A DNA stretch of 64,000 nt from Helicobacter pylori (GCF_900120335.1 NZ_LT635477.1:310001-374000), one strand, 5' to 3'; positions 9,297 through 18,437 are shown, counted from the stretch's first letter. The notes: generated from the sequence alone by a model not told the origin. Numbers and translations are program-made.

Positions 9297-10292
9297 ATGA
9301 AAAGATTTGTTTTATTCTTGTTGTTCATATGTGTTTGCGTTTGCGTTCAAGCTTACGCTGAGCAAGATTACTTTTTTAGGGATTTTAAATCTATAGATTT
9401 GCCCAAAAAGCTCCACCTTGATAAAAAGCTCTCCCAAACAATACAGCCATGCGCGCAACTTAACGCATCAAAACACTACACTGCTACTGGGGTTAGAGAG
9501 CCTGATGCCTGCACCAAGAGTTTTAAAAAATCCGCTATGGTTTCCTATGATTTAGCGCTAGGCTATTTAGTGAGTCAAAACAAACCATACGGCTTAAAAG
9601 CTATAGAGATTTTAAACGCTTGGGCTAATGAGCTTCAAAGCGTGGATACTTATCAAAGCGAGGACAATATCAATTTTTACATGCCTTATATGAACATGGC
9701 TTATTGGTTTGTCAAAAAAGAATTTCCTAGCCCAGAATATGAAGATTTCATTAGGCGGATGCGTCAGTATTCTCAATCAGCTCTTAACACTAACCATGGG
9801 GCGTGGGGGATTCTCTTTGATGTGAGCTCTGCGTTAGCGCTAGATGATCATGCCCTTTTGCAAAACAGCGCTAATCGGTGGCAGGATTGGATATTTAAAG
9901 CCATAGATGGGAATGGGGTTATTGCTAGCGCGATCACTAGGAGTGATACGAGCGATTATCATGGCGGCCCTACAAAGGGCATTAAGGGGATAGCTTATAC
10001 CAATTTTGCACTTCTTGCGATAACTATATCAGGCGAATTGCTTTTTGAGAACGGGTATGATTTGTGGGGTAGTGGAGCTGGGCAAAGGCTCTCTGTGGCG
10101 TATAACAAAGCCGCAACATGGATTCTAAACCCTGAAACTTTCCCCTATTTCCAGCCTAACCTCATTGGGGTGCATAACAACGCCTATTTCATTATTTTAG
10201 CCAAACATTATTCTAGCCCTAGCGCGGATGAGCTTTTAGAGCAAGGCGATTTGCATGAAGATGGCTTCAGGCTGAAACTCCGATCGCCATGA
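9297..10292 (+). CDS. Secreted alginate-lyase-family protein (HP0304 type)
   Basis: 331 residues with a signal peptide (about 1-21, hydrophobic with a VCVCVQAYA end). The mature part has the (alpha/alpha) barrel character of the alginate lyase superfamily: tyrosine- and tryptophan-rich helices, a TNHGAW motif at 165-170 matching the family NNHxxW active-site region, and a later SDYHGG stretch. Family knowledge predicts beta-elimination of a uronate-containing polysaccharide in the periplasm. H. pylori is not known to make alginate, so the substrate is unknown. It is probably monocistronic. The family call is firm and the substrate call is not. Confidence 0.75.
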   Translation: MKRFVLFLLFICVCVCVQAYAEQDYFFRDFKSIDLPKKLHLDKKLSQTIQPCAQLNASKHYTATGVREPDACTKSFKKSAMVSYDLALGYLVSQNKPYGLKAIEILNAWANELQSVDTYQSEDNINFYMPYMNMAYWFVKKEFPSPEYEDFIRRMRQYSQSALNTNHGAWGILFDVSSALALDDHALLQNSANRWQDWIFKAIDGNGVIASAITRSDTSDYHGGPTKGIKGIAYTNFALLAITISGELLFENGYDLWGSGAGQRLSVAYNKAATWILNPETFPYFQPNLIGVHNNAYFIILAKHYSSPSADELLEQGDLHEDGFRLKLRSP

Positions 10293-10462
10293 ATTGGTTC
10301 TGTATTCAAGATCATAGCGTAGAGGTTGTTCTCTTTTCTTAAGTCATGTGCTCCAATAAAAATATTTTTTTTACTGATTGAGAATGTTTGGTTCAGTCAG
10401 CATTATTTACAAAAAGAGTTTAAAATAAACGCAATTGTATCTTTAAGTCGTATTTAGAGTGC

Positions 10463-10487
10463 AAATGATTATCAAAATGAATCATTT
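10463..10487. promoter_or_regulatory. Inverted repeat, Fur-box-like, upstream of the YceI-like gene
   Basis: AAATGATT and AATCATTT are perfect inverted 8-mers separated by 9 bp (ATCAAAATG). The element lies about 75-95 bp upstream of the HP0305-type start. The AATGATTATC-like sequence resembles Fur operators (alternating TAAT/ATTA character). It differs from the NikR pattern. The regulator is my inference; the symmetry is directly visible. Confidence 0.45.
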
Positions 10488-10557
10488 TAGTTGTAAGCAT
10501 GCGTATTTACACTAAAATAATAGGCGTTATTGATAAGATCACATTAAAGGATAATGA

Positions 10558-11112
10558 ATGAAAAAAATGGTTTTGGTATCGGTTTTACTAGCAGGGTTTT
10601 TGCAAGCGGTGAATCTGGATCTATCTTCAGCTAAAACGACATGGACAGCCTTTAAAACTAAGGCTAAAACGCCGGTGAGCGGGAGTTTTGAAAGCATCAC
10701 TTATAAACTAGGCAAATCTCAAGATAGTTTGAAAACCCTTTTAGAAGGGGCGAGCGCGAGCATGGATAGCTTGAAAGTCAATTTGGGCGATGACACTAAA
10801 AACAAAAACGTTAAGGAAGCTTTTTTCGCTCTTTTTAAAAACACTAACATTAAAGTAACTTTTAGAAATGTGATAGAAGGCGATCATGCAGGTTCTCTTA
10901 CGGCTTATGTGAGGATGAATGAAAAGCTGGTGAAAGTGCCTATGCAATACACGATTGCTGATGATAAGCTCGTGGTTAAAGGGGTTTTGGATTTATTGAA
11001 TTTTGGCTTGAAAAACGAATTAGCGAGCTTGGCTAAACGATGCGAAAGTTTTCATGAGGGCTTGACTTGGTCGCAAGTGGAAATCCAATTTGAAAGCATG
11101 ATCAAGGGATAA
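10558..11112 (+). CDS. Secreted YceI-like protein (HP0305 type)
   Basis: 184 residues with a cleavable signal (MKKMVLVSVLLAGFLQA). The remainder resembles the YceI lipocalin-like beta barrel: an N-terminal strand SAKTTWTAFKTKAKTPVSGSF matching the family pattern V(K/E)WxAxK..g.VxGxF, and alternating strands to the end. YceI proteins bind isoprenoid or other amphiphilic ligands in the periplasm. The ligand here is unknown. AAAGGA precedes the ATG. It is followed 9 bp later by hemL, though its own upstream inverted repeat suggests separate control. Confidence 0.7.
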   Translation: MKKMVLVSVLLAGFLQAVNLDLSSAKTTWTAFKTKAKTPVSGSFESITYKLGKSQDSLKTLLEGASASMDSLKVNLGDDTKNKNVKEAFFALFKNTNIKVTFRNVIEGDHAGSLTAYVRMNEKLVKVPMQYTIADDKLVVKGVLDLLNFGLKNELASLAKRCESFHEGLTWSQVEIQFESMIKG

Positions 11113-11121
11113 TTTAAACTC

Positions 11122-12414
11122 ATGGAGTTGTTGCACAGCATTAATGATTTTAATGAAGCCAAGCAGGTGATCGCTGGGGGGGTCAATTCGCCTGTGAGGG
11201 CGTTTAAGAGCGTTAAAGGCACTCCACCCTTTATTTTAAAAGGTAAAGGGGCGTATCTTTATGATGTGGATAACAATCATTATATAGATTTTGTGCAAAG
11301 TTGGGGGCCTTTGATTTTTGGGCATGCGAACGAAGAGATTGAAGAAAATATTATTAACGTCTTAAAAAAAGGCACTTCTTTTGGCGCTCCCACAGAGTTA
11401 GAAACCACTTTAGCTAAGGAGATCATTTCTTGTTATGAAGGCTTAGATAAGGTGCGTTTAGTCAATAGTGGCACGGAAGCGACCATGAGCGCGATACGAC
11501 TCGCTAGAGCTTATAGCCAAAAAGACGATTTGATCAAATTTGAAGGGTGCTACCATGGGCATAGCGACTCCTTATTAGTGAAAGCGGGTAGCGGGTGTGC
11601 CACTTTTGGATCTCCTTCTTCTTTAGGCGTGCCAAATGATTTTAGCAAACACACTTTAGTGGCTCGCTATAACGACTTGAACTCCACAGAAGAATGCTTT
11701 AAAAAAGGCGATGTGGGTTGTGTTATCATTGAACCCATTGCCGGGAATATGGGGTTAGTGCCGGCTCAAAAAGAGTTTTTATTGGGTTTAAAGGCTTTGT
11801 GTGAAAAATACCAAGCGGTGCTGATTTTAGATGAAGTGATGAGCGGGTTTAGAGCGAGTTTGAGCGGTTCGCAAGAATTTTATGGCGTCGTGCCGGATTT
11901 GGTAACCTTTGGTAAAGTGATAGGCGCGGGGCTTCCTTTGGCGTGTTTTGGAGGGCGTGCGGAAATTATGGACTTGCTTTCACCCATTGGAGGCGTGTAT
12001 CAAGCAGGCACTTTAAGCGGTAACCCCCTAGCGGTGTGCGCAGGGTTGAGCACGCTTTATAAAATCAAAAGAGACAAAACCCTTTATACTCGCTTAAACG
12101 CTTTAGCCGTTCGTTTGACTCAAGGCTTACAAAAGAGCGCTCAAAACTATAACATCGCTTTAGAGACGCTCAACATGGGGAGCATGTTTGGCTTTTTCTT
12201 TAACGAAAATGCGGTGCGTGATTTTGATGACGCTTTAAAAAGCGATACCGAAATGTTTGCGAAATTCCATCAAAAAATGCTCTTTAAAGGCGTGTATTTG
12301 GCATGTTCAAGCTTTGAAACCGGCTTTATTTGTGAGCCTATGACTGAAGAGATGATTGATTTAGCGATTGCAAAAGCCGATGAGAGTTTTGATGAAATCA
12401 TAAAGGGCGTGTGA
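11122..12414 (+). CDS. hemL: Glutamate-1-semialdehyde 2,1-aminomutase
   Basis: A PLP enzyme of the C5 haem pathway that converts glutamate-1-semialdehyde to 5-aminolevulinate. It is 430 residues, the usual length. It shows the class III aminotransferase features [11 protein letters not shown] at the N-terminus, [27 protein letters not shown] and the PLP lysine in [11 protein letters not shown] near residue 266. It follows the YceI-like gene closely and is followed at once by a small membrane protein gene. Confidence 0.95.
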   Translation: MELLHSINDFNEAKQVIAGGVNSPVRAFKSVKGTPPFILKGKGAYLYDVDNNHYIDFVQSWGPLIFGHANEEIEENIINVLKKGTSFGAPTELETTLAKEIISCYEGLDKVRLVNSGTEATMSAIRLARAYSQKDDLIKFEGCYHGHSDSLLVKAGSGCATFGSPSSLGVPNDFSKHTLVARYNDLNSTEECFKKGDVGCVIIEPIAGNMGLVPAQKEFLLGLKALCEKYQAVLILDEVMSGFRASLSGSQEFYGVVPDLVTFGKVIGAGLPLACFGGRAEIMDLLSPIGGVYQAGTLSGNPLAVCAGLSTLYKIKRDKTLYTRLNALAVRLTQGLQKSAQNYNIALETLNMGSMFGFFFNENAVRDFDDALKSDTEMFAKFHQKMLFKGVYLACSSFETGFICEPMTEEMIDLAIAKADESFDEIIKGV

Positions 12415-12418
12415 ATTT

Positions 12419-12679
12419 TTGAAAAAGCCAAAGTATTACAAGTTTATAGAGGGGGCGAATTATTTGAGCTTAGGGTTGTCTATGGTGGTAGCGATCCTTA
12501 TGGGCGTGGCTATAGGCTATGGGCTTAAAAAACTCACTCACATTTCGTGGCTTTTTTGGCTTGGGGTTATTTGGGGCGTGTTAGCGAGCTTTCTCAATGT
12601 CTATAAAGCTTATAAAAACATACAAAAAGACTATGAAGAACTGGCCAAAGACCCTAAATACACGCATAGAACCAAGTAA
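12419..12679 (+). CDS. Small membrane protein, AtpZ/AtpI-like
   Basis: 86 residues from a TTG start 4 bp after the hemL stop. Two hydrophobic segments (LSLGLSMVVAILMGVAIGYGL and WLFWLGVIWGVLASFL) are separated by a short polar turn, with a charged C-terminus. This is the layout of AtpZ/AtpI proteins that assist F1Fo ATP synthase assembly or Mg2+/Ca2+ movement. The typical glycine-rich G(x)3G pattern is visible in helix 1. It is not near atp genes, so the link to ATP synthase is family inference only. Confidence 0.6.
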   Translation: MKKPKYYKFIEGANYLSLGLSMVVAILMGVAIGYGLKKLTHISWLFWLGVIWGVLASFLNVYKAYKNIQKDYEELAKDPKYTHRTK

Positions 12680-12690
12680 ATCAAAAGCCC

Positions 12691-13092
12691 ATGTGCCAAA
12701 TCCAATGCTTGCTTATTTTGCTTTTTATCAATATAGTTAGTGCGATTATCGTTTATTTTTTCCAAGCATTTCAAGGGGTTTTGAATTTTGAAGGGGGGTT
12801 TTTAGGGTTTTTTATCGTGGCGTTGTCTTCGTATTACGGCGTTAAAAAGCGTTTGGATTTAAGGAAACAAAATGGAGAAAAAGAAGAAAAGCAAAAATTC
12901 CAAAAATTCGCCCTGGGTTTGGAAATGTCTTTCAATGTGTGGCGTTTAGGGGGGTATGGGGTTTTATTAGGCATTTTAGGAGTGCTTTTATTTTCGCATC
13001 TTTTTAACGGGCTAATCTTTCTTATCGGCGTGTTTGTGAGCTCGCTCTCTAGCGCGTTATTACGATTCTTAAACAATAATGGTAAGTTTTGA
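12691..13092 (+). CDS. Hypothetical integral membrane protein (HP0308 type)
   Basis: 133 residues with about four hydrophobic segments (residues 5-28, 33-48, 83-105 and 108-127). A basic cytoplasmic stretch (KKRLDLRKQNGEKEEKQKFQK) lies between the second and third. I recognise no enzymatic motif. It follows the AtpZ-like gene by 11 bp and probably belongs to the same transcript. The small size and four-helix layout could suit an accessory subunit or an unassigned transporter. Confidence 0.55.
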   Translation: MCQIQCLLILLFINIVSAIIVYFFQAFQGVLNFEGGFLGFFIVALSSYYGVKKRLDLRKQNGEKEEKQKFQKFALGLEMSFNVWRLGGYGVLLGILGVLLFSHLFNGLIFLIGVFVSSLSSALLRFLNNNGKF

Positions 13093-13175
13093 CACAAACT
13101 CGCATGGATTTTAACCCCTTTAACCCTCTTTTAATTTTTAATCCTATACAATAAAAACAAAAATGGGAGTGGATC

Positions 13176-14060
13176 TTGAAAACAAAAAATCCCGCTAAAA
13201 GAATCCTAAAAACCGCTGTGATTCAAATGCAATCCAAACCCTACGCCTTAAATGAAAACCTGCAATTAGCGCTCAATCTGGCCAAAGAAGCCCACGACAA
13301 AGGCGCGAATCTCATCGTTTTACCGGAATTGTTTGATAGCGGTTATTGTGTGAAAGATAAGGATGCGGATTTTGGGTTGGATTTTAAAGCGATAGAGCAT
13401 GGAGAGGAAACCCTAAAAAACGAGACTTTAAGAGCGTTAAGCGGTTTTGCAAAATCTAGCGATACGCATATCGTGGCATGCAGCATTGAAAAAAATAATA
13501 AAAAACTTTACGATAGTGCTTATATCATTCCACCAAAAGGAAAAATCGTTGGCAAACACCGCAAGATCTATTTGTGGGGCGATGAGAAGTCTCGCTTCAA
13601 AAGGGGTAAAAAATACGAGGTTTTTACGCTGGATTTTGGGGATTTTAGTGCGAAAGTGGGTTTGCAAATTTGCTATGAAATCGGCTTTGGCGTGGGTGCG
13701 AACCTGCTTGCGTTACAAGGGGCTGAGGTTTTAATCTATCCTAGTGCGTTTGGCAAAGCTAGAGCTTATAATTGGGATTTGTTGAGCAAAGCTAGAGCGT
13801 TAGAAAATGGCTGTTTTGTGTGCGCGTGCAATCATAGTGGGGAAGAAACTAACGCCAAATTAAAACAAACGCTAGAATTTGCAGGCGATTCAAGAATCAT
13901 CGCGCCCAATGGGAAAATCATCGCGCAAGCCACCAAGCTTAATGAGGTCATTATCGCCGAAATGGATTTAAACGAAGTGGCACTGCAACGCCAAAAAATC
14001 CCTTATTTACAAGATTTTGACACCAAACTCACCAAAAAGGGGTTTGGAAAACTCACTTAA
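13176..14060 (+). CDS. Carbon-nitrogen hydrolase (nitrilase superfamily), HP0309 type
   Basis: 294 residues from a TTG start with AATGGGAG upstream. The catalytic triad of the nitrilase superfamily is visible: E51 in LPELFDSGY, K130 in KHRKIYLWGDE and C166 in GLQICYEIGF. Substrates in this family include carbamoyl-polyamines, amides and omega-amides. Sequence alone does not decide, although the branch resembles N-carbamoylputrescine amidase/omega-amidase-like enzymes. It sits 12 bp upstream of pgdA and is likely co-transcribed. It is cytoplasmic, with no signal peptide. Confidence 0.85.
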   Translation: MKTKNPAKRILKTAVIQMQSKPYALNENLQLALNLAKEAHDKGANLIVLPELFDSGYCVKDKDADFGLDFKAIEHGEETLKNETLRALSGFAKSSDTHIVACSIEKNNKKLYDSAYIIPPKGKIVGKHRKIYLWGDEKSRFKRGKKYEVFTLDFGDFSAKVGLQICYEIGFGVGANLLALQGAEVLIYPSAFGKARAYNWDLLSKARALENGCFVCACNHSGEETNAKLKQTLEFAGDSRIIAPNGKIIAQATKLNEVIIAEMDLNEVALQRQKIPYLQDFDTKLTKKGFGKLT

Positions 14061-14072
14061 AAAGGAGCGATT

Positions 14073-14954
14073 ATGGCAAAAGAAATTTTAGTGGCTTATG
14101 GCGTGGATATTGATGCGGTGGCTGGTTGGCTGGGGAGCTATGGTGGGGAGGATTCGCCTGATGATATTTCGCGTGGGCTTTTTGCGGGGGAAGTGGGGAT
14201 CCCACGGCTTTTGAAATTGTTTAAAAAATACCATCTCCCGGCGACTTGGTTCGCACCAGGGCATTCTATTGAAACTTTTCCAGAGCAAATGAAAATGATC
14301 GTGGATGCAGGGCATGAAGTGGGTGCACATGGGTATTCGCACGAAAACCCTATCGCTATGACGGCCAAGCAAGAAGAAGATGTTTTGTTAAAAAGCGTTG
14401 AGTTGATTAAAGATCTCACCGGCAAAGCCCCCACAGGCTATGTGGCACCGTGGTGGGAGTTTTCTAATATCACTAATGAATTGCTTTTAAAACACGGCTT
14501 CAAATACGACCACTCGCTCATGCACAATGATTTCACGCCCTATTTCGTGCGCGTGGGGGATAGTTGGAGCAAGATTGATTATAGTTTGGAGGCCAAGGAT
14601 TGGATGAAGCCTTTAATCCGTGGGGTGGAAACAAATTTAGTGGAAATCCCTGCGAATTGGTATTTGGACGATTTACCGCCGATGATGTTTATCAAAAAAT
14701 CCCCCAATAGCTTTGGTTTTGTAAGCCCGCGCGATATAGGGCAAATGTGGATCGATCAATTTGATTGGGTTTATCGTGAGATGGATTATGCAGTATTTAG
14801 CATGACAATCCACCCTGATGTGAGCGGACGCCCGCAAGTGTTGCTCATGCATGAAAAAATCATTGAGCATATCAACCAGCACGAGGGCGTGCGTTGGGTA
14901 ACATTCAATGAAATCGCTGACGATTTCTTAAAACGAAACCCTAGAAAAAAATAG
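14073..14954 (+). CDS. pgdA: Peptidoglycan N-acetylglucosamine deacetylase PgdA
   Basis: A 293-residue NodB-type polysaccharide deacetylase. The metal triad D14 ([10 protein letters not shown]), H86 and H90 (GAHGYSHE) is visible, with TWFAPGHS after it. In H. pylori this gene (HP0310) deacetylates peptidoglycan and contributes to lysozyme resistance and host evasion. There is no signal peptide, a known oddity given its wall substrate. AAAGGAG lies before the ATG. A strong hairpin follows the stop, upstream of the small CxxC protein gene. Confidence 0.92.
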   Translation: MAKEILVAYGVDIDAVAGWLGSYGGEDSPDDISRGLFAGEVGIPRLLKLFKKYHLPATWFAPGHSIETFPEQMKMIVDAGHEVGAHGYSHENPIAMTAKQEEDVLLKSVELIKDLTGKAPTGYVAPWWEFSNITNELLLKHGFKYDHSLMHNDFTPYFVRVGDSWSKIDYSLEAKDWMKPLIRGVETNLVEIPANWYLDDLPPMMFIKKSPNSFGFVSPRDIGQMWIDQFDWVYREMDYAVFSMTIHPDVSGRPQVLLMHEKIIEHINQHEGVRWVTFNEIADDFLKRNPRKK

Positions 14955-14958
14955 CGAT

Positions 14959-14982
14959 AACGCCAAAAAGATTTTTGGCGTT
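14959..14982 (+). terminator. Perfect 11-bp hairpin after pgdA
   Basis: AACGCCAAAAA and TTTTTGGCGTT are perfect inverted 11-mers two bases apart, starting 5 bp after the pgdA stop. A weak T-rich tail (TGATTT) follows. It could terminate, or partially attenuate, transcription from pgdA into the HP0311-HP0312 pair. It could also protect the pgdA mRNA 3' end. Confidence 0.55.
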
Positions 14983-14999
14983 TGATTTGGGAGATTAAG

Positions 15000-15362
15000 A
15001 TGTGCGTTTTATGCGGGGAACTTATCAGCTCTTTTCATTGGACCGATGAAAATTACGGGAGCGATGAAAATTTGAGAGGGCCAAATGCGGTTATTAGCGC
15101 GAATGAAAACGCCAGAGAACGCAAAAGAGCGAGGCTCAAACGGGTGGGGTTGCTCAATCAAATTCTGGCGTTTTATGGGCTAAAAATTGATGATTGGCAA
15201 GGCGCGAAGTTTGTGCTGTGTGATAAAAAAGGGCAGAGCGTGATCGTGAATGATTTAGGCGATTTATGGGGTAAGGCGCAAAACTTAGCCAAAAAAGAAA
15301 TGGACGCACTAGATTCTAATCTGTTAGCGTTTTTAAATCAAAACCCACACGCCACTCACTGA
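15000..15362 (+). CDS. Small CxxC protein of unknown function (HP0311 type)
   Basis: 120 residues from ATG at 15000. GGGAG lies 7 bp upstream, which is why I prefer it to the TTG at 14982. The N-terminus MCVLCGELISSFHW carries a CxxC pair followed by a histidine, a potential metal site. The rest is basic and helical (ARERKRARLKRVGLLNQILAFYGL). I know no function. Its stop overlaps the start of the CobW-type GTPase gene (TGATG), so the two are translationally coupled. That suggests a metal-handling partner. Confidence 0.7.
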   Translation: MCVLCGELISSFHWTDENYGSDENLRGPNAVISANENARERKRARLKRVGLLNQILAFYGLKIDDWQGAKFVLCDKKGQSVIVNDLGDLWGKAQNLAKKEMDALDSNLLAFLNQNPHATH

Positions 15363-16327
15363 TGCCTAAAATCCCTATCACGCTCATCACAGGTTTTTTA
15401 GGCAGCGGTAAAACGAGTTTTTTAAGCGAATATTTAAACCAAATAGATCACCAAGGCGTTGCCCTTATCATCAATGAAATCGGGCAAGCCGCTTTGGATC
15501 AACGTATCTTAAGCGTTCAATATTGCGGTGAAAAAATGCTCTATCTTAACGCAGGGTGCGTGTGTTGCAACAAACGCTTAGATTTAGTGGAGTCTCTAAA
15601 AGCCACGCTCAATAACTATGAATGGCGCGGCGAAATTCTAAAGCGCGTCATCATTGAAACCACCGGTTTAGCCAACCCGGCACCGATTTTATGGACGATT
15701 TTGAGCGATGTTTTTTTAGGGGCGCATTTTGAGATTCAAAGCGTGATGGCTTGCGTGGATGCATTGAACGCTAAAACGCATTTAACAAACAACGAAGCTA
15801 AAGAGCAAATCGTTTTTGCTGATGGCGTTTTATTGACCAAAACGGATTTGCAAAACGACAGCGTGGATCTAATAAAACTAAAAGAGCGGATACAATCCCT
15901 TAACCCTAGCGCAGAAATTTTTGACAAGAAAAATATAGATTACGAAAGCTTTTTTTCACGCAAAAATAGGGCGCGAAATTTTATGCCAAGAATGCCAAAA
16001 GATTCGCACTCGCAAGGCTTTGAGACTTTAAGCGTTAGTTTTGAAGGTGCGATGGAATGGAGCGCGTTTGGGATTTGGCTGAGTTTGTTGTTGTATCAAT
16101 ACGGCACGCAGATTTTACGCATAAAGGGGATTATTGATATTGGAAGCGATCTTTTAGTGAGCATTAACGGCGTGATGCATATCATTTACCCGCCTAAACA
16201 TATTTTAAAGGATCAAAACGGCTCTAACCTCGTTTTTATTGTGCACCATTTAGAGCGTGAAAAAATCTTAAATTCCTTAAAGGGTTTTAAGGATTTTCTC
16301 GGCATCAAGGGTTTTGAAACCCCATAA
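15362..16327 (+). CDS. CobW/COG0523-family G3E GTPase, putative metal chaperone (HP0312 type)
   Basis: 321 residues. Walker A is GFLGSGKTS at residues 11-19. IINEIG and IIETTGLANP are family motifs, and the CxCC metal motif GCVCC lies at 65-69. VLLTKTDL gives the base-recognition motif. A CobW-like C-terminal domain follows after about residue 220. Members of this family insert or traffic zinc, cobalt or nickel using GTP. The metal here is not determined by the sequence. It is coupled to the CxxC protein upstream and ends 5 bp from the convergent MFS gene. Confidence 0.85.
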   Translation: MPKIPITLITGFLGSGKTSFLSEYLNQIDHQGVALIINEIGQAALDQRILSVQYCGEKMLYLNAGCVCCNKRLDLVESLKATLNNYEWRGEILKRVIIETTGLANPAPILWTILSDVFLGAHFEIQSVMACVDALNAKTHLTNNEAKEQIVFADGVLLTKTDLQNDSVDLIKLKERIQSLNPSAEIFDKKNIDYESFFSRKNRARNFMPRMPKDSHSQGFETLSVSFEGAMEWSAFGIWLSLLLYQYGTQILRIKGIIDIGSDLLVSINGVMHIIYPPKHILKDQNGSNLVFIVHHLEREKILNSLKGFKDFLGIKGFETP

Positions 16328-16332
16328 TTTTT

Positions 16333-17478
16333 CTATTTATGGATAGCTGTTTGCATTTTAATGGGGAAAAGAACGATGAAGCTTAAAACCAAACACACCC
16401 CACAAATAACAAAAATCAAAACATAGCCCAAATCCCCTAAAAAGATCGTGAAAAGATACGAGAAAAGTGCTTGGAAAATGCCAAAAGAAAACACCACCCA
16501 AGAAGACGCTTGAGCGAAATGCTTCGCGCCTGCAATTTTTAAAGCCATCATGCTGAATAAATTGATATTAGCGGTCGTGGCCGCTCCCATTATAAAGATG
16601 CTTAAATTGAGTAAAGAGATTTGGTGGAAAAAAATGGGTAAAAAGCATGCGATGGATTTTAAAATGAGGATAAAGATATTGGCTTCTTTGGCCCCTAGCT
16701 TTTGAGCCATGGGGCCGCTGATTAAAGAGCCAAGCGTAGCGCCAAAACCAAAAAACGCCCATGAAGTCCCAGCGATAGTGGGGGAGATATTTAAATGACG
16801 GATCAAATAATCCACCCAAAAAAGCGTGTGCGGTAAAAAACCAATCGCATTGAGCGCGCAAGAAATGAGCAATAACCACAAATGAAAGGGGATTTTAAAC
16901 GCGCTTTCTTCTTTTTTAACGGATTTTTTCCTTAAAGAACGGGTTTTTAACCCAACCAAGGAAAGGATGAAAGCTATCAAACAACTGCCCCCTAAAAAAA
17001 TCCATGCCCATTTGATGTTATAAGAGCTAATCCAAGGCAGAACGAACCCGCTAAAGACAGATCCAATGCCTACAGCGCTAAAAATAAGCCCCCCCACTAA
17101 GGCTTTTTTATGTTCTTTGACATAGGGTAAAGAGAGAGGAGCGACTAAAATCATTAACGCGCTGCTAGCCACACCGGCGATAAAACGCCAGATCCAAAGC
17201 CAAAAGAAAGGGATGCTATCAAAATAACAGACTAAAAAACTCAAAGCGATTAAGCCAAAACTGATTTTAGCGATGCTTTCTAATGACATTAACGGGCTTA
17301 AAAATTGGATTAAAAAACTCCCAAAAACATAGCCCATTAATACCGCAATCCCTAATTGGAAGCTTTGGTGTGGGGTTAAACTCCCTGATAAAATGAGTAG
17401 GGGGATTAAAACCACATAGCCAAAACGAGCCAAGCCGTTAGACACAAAAACCCCTAAAAAGCAAACAAACACGCGCAT
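16333..17478 (-). CDS. MFS transporter (HP0313 type, often labelled NarK-like)
   Basis: 381 residues from ATG at 17478. AAGGAT lies 4 bases upstream, which favours this start over the more upstream in-frame ATG at 17553. There are about 12 hydrophobic segments. The opening FLGVFVSNGLARFGYVVLIP resembles YbfB/YjiJ-type MFS proteins (GxARFxYxxLxP) rather than nitrate/nitrite carriers. It lacks the NarK nitrate-signature sequences that I would expect. Substrate unknown. The gene ends back to back with the CobW-type gene. I would treat the nitrite extrusion label used for this locus with caution. Confidence 0.8.
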   Translation of the reverse strand: MRVFVCFLGVFVSNGLARFGYVVLIPLLILSGSLTPHQSFQLGIAVLMGYVFGSFLIQFLSPLMSLESIAKISFGLIALSFLVCYFDSIPFFWLWIWRFIAGVASSALMILVAPLSLPYVKEHKKALVGGLIFSAVGIGSVFSGFVLPWISSYNIKWAWIFLGGSCLIAFILSLVGLKTRSLRKKSVKKEESAFKIPFHLWLLLISCALNAIGFLPHTLFWVDYLIRHLNISPTIAGTSWAFFGFGATLGSLISGPMAQKLGAKEANIFILILKSIACFLPIFFHQISLLNLSIFIMGAATTANINLFSMMALKIAGAKHFAQASSWVVFSFGIFQALFSYLFTIFLGDLGYVLIFVICGVCLVLSFIVLFPIKMQTAIHK

Positions 17479-17681
17479 TTTGATCCTTAACAAATGACAA
17501 GTTATAAAAAGATTTTGTATTATTATATTGAAACTTGTTAATTGATAGCGCATAATGGGAGCGAGATGAGAATAAATTCAAGGAGCGTTCATGCTATTTA
17601 GTGGGCGCTCGTATCATTAAAGAGCTATCCCACGATTGAGCAAAAAAAATTAAACAATTGATAAATGGTAGGATTAAGGAT

Positions 17682-18437
17682 TTAACGCATGCGTTCTTTT
17701 GGTGTTAGTAACATGCGATTAGCGCTTAGTAAAAATAAAATAATGCCACCAATGATGAAAAATGTTGAAGTTGCTAAAACCAGTATAGTATCAATCCCTT
17801 GAAAAGCTTTGATTAGAAGTTGATTAAGGTAGTAAAAAATAGATGTTTTGATAAATAATTGACCAATATTAGGTAGGTATTCTAAAGGAACAAAAACATT
17901 ACAAGACATTAGCGCATAGAGATTGATGATATTACAAAATCCTAAGATGCTTTGTTCGTTTTGAAAAATTCTAGCTACAAAAATTGCCAAGCAAAAACAA
18001 AACAATGCGCTTGAAAAAACACTAACAAACCCCAAAATAAGCGCTTTAAAATTGAGAATAGTGATGATATTGAGCGCATAAAAAGAGAGAATAATAAAGA
18101 TAAAAGCATATAGGATTACAACGATTAGTCTTGAAGCGATTAATGCTAGAGTTATTTGTTTGAAAGTTGCTGGTGATAGCATGTAGAACAAGAATATATT
18201 ATGCGATCTAGAGCTTGTTATAGCTTGTGTGAGACCAAAGATCGCGCTAGAAATAATAAGAAGTCCCATTAAACCTATAATGTTATTAAAGTAAAAAATT
18301 TCAGTGGTATTTTTTGAAAAAACAAAAATTAGTAATAGGAGCATTAAAATAGGATAAATAAAAGTCCAAAATAGTGCACTTGTATTGGTGAGATAAGATT
18401 TGATTTCAAGTTTTAGGATAGATAGAATTTCTCCCAT
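17682..18437 (-). CDS. ABC-2 type exporter permease, accessory
   Basis: 251 residues with six hydrophobic segments and no large soluble domain, the ABC-2 transporter layout. Segments include FWTFIYPILMLLLLIFVF near residue 25, GLMGLLIISSAIFGL near 55, and a last helix before the basic tail ANRMLLTPKERMR. The start overlaps the ATPase stop by one base, so the pair is coupled. Base composition is visibly richer in A/T than its neighbours. It sits between the MFS gene and hugZ, a strain-variable interval. Export of a peptide, lipid or drug is the family expectation; substrate not known. Confidence 0.75.
   Translation of the reverse strand: MGEILSILKLEIKSYLTNTSALFWTFIYPILMLLLLIFVFSKNTTEIFYFNNIIGLMGLLIISSAIFGLTQAITSSRSHNIFLFYMLSPATFKQITLALIASRLIVVILYAFIFIILSFYALNIITILNFKALILGFVSVFSSALFCFCLAIFVARIFQNEQSILGFCNIINLYALMSCNVFVPLEYLPNIGQLFIKTSIFYYLNQLLIKAFQGIDTILVLATSTFFIIGGIILFLLSANRMLLTPKERMR

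Noticed and set aside
13447-13734. Plus-strand ORF of 95 residues
   Set aside because: An out-of-frame ORF inside the C-N hydrolase gene, whose catalytic triad is complete in the main frame.
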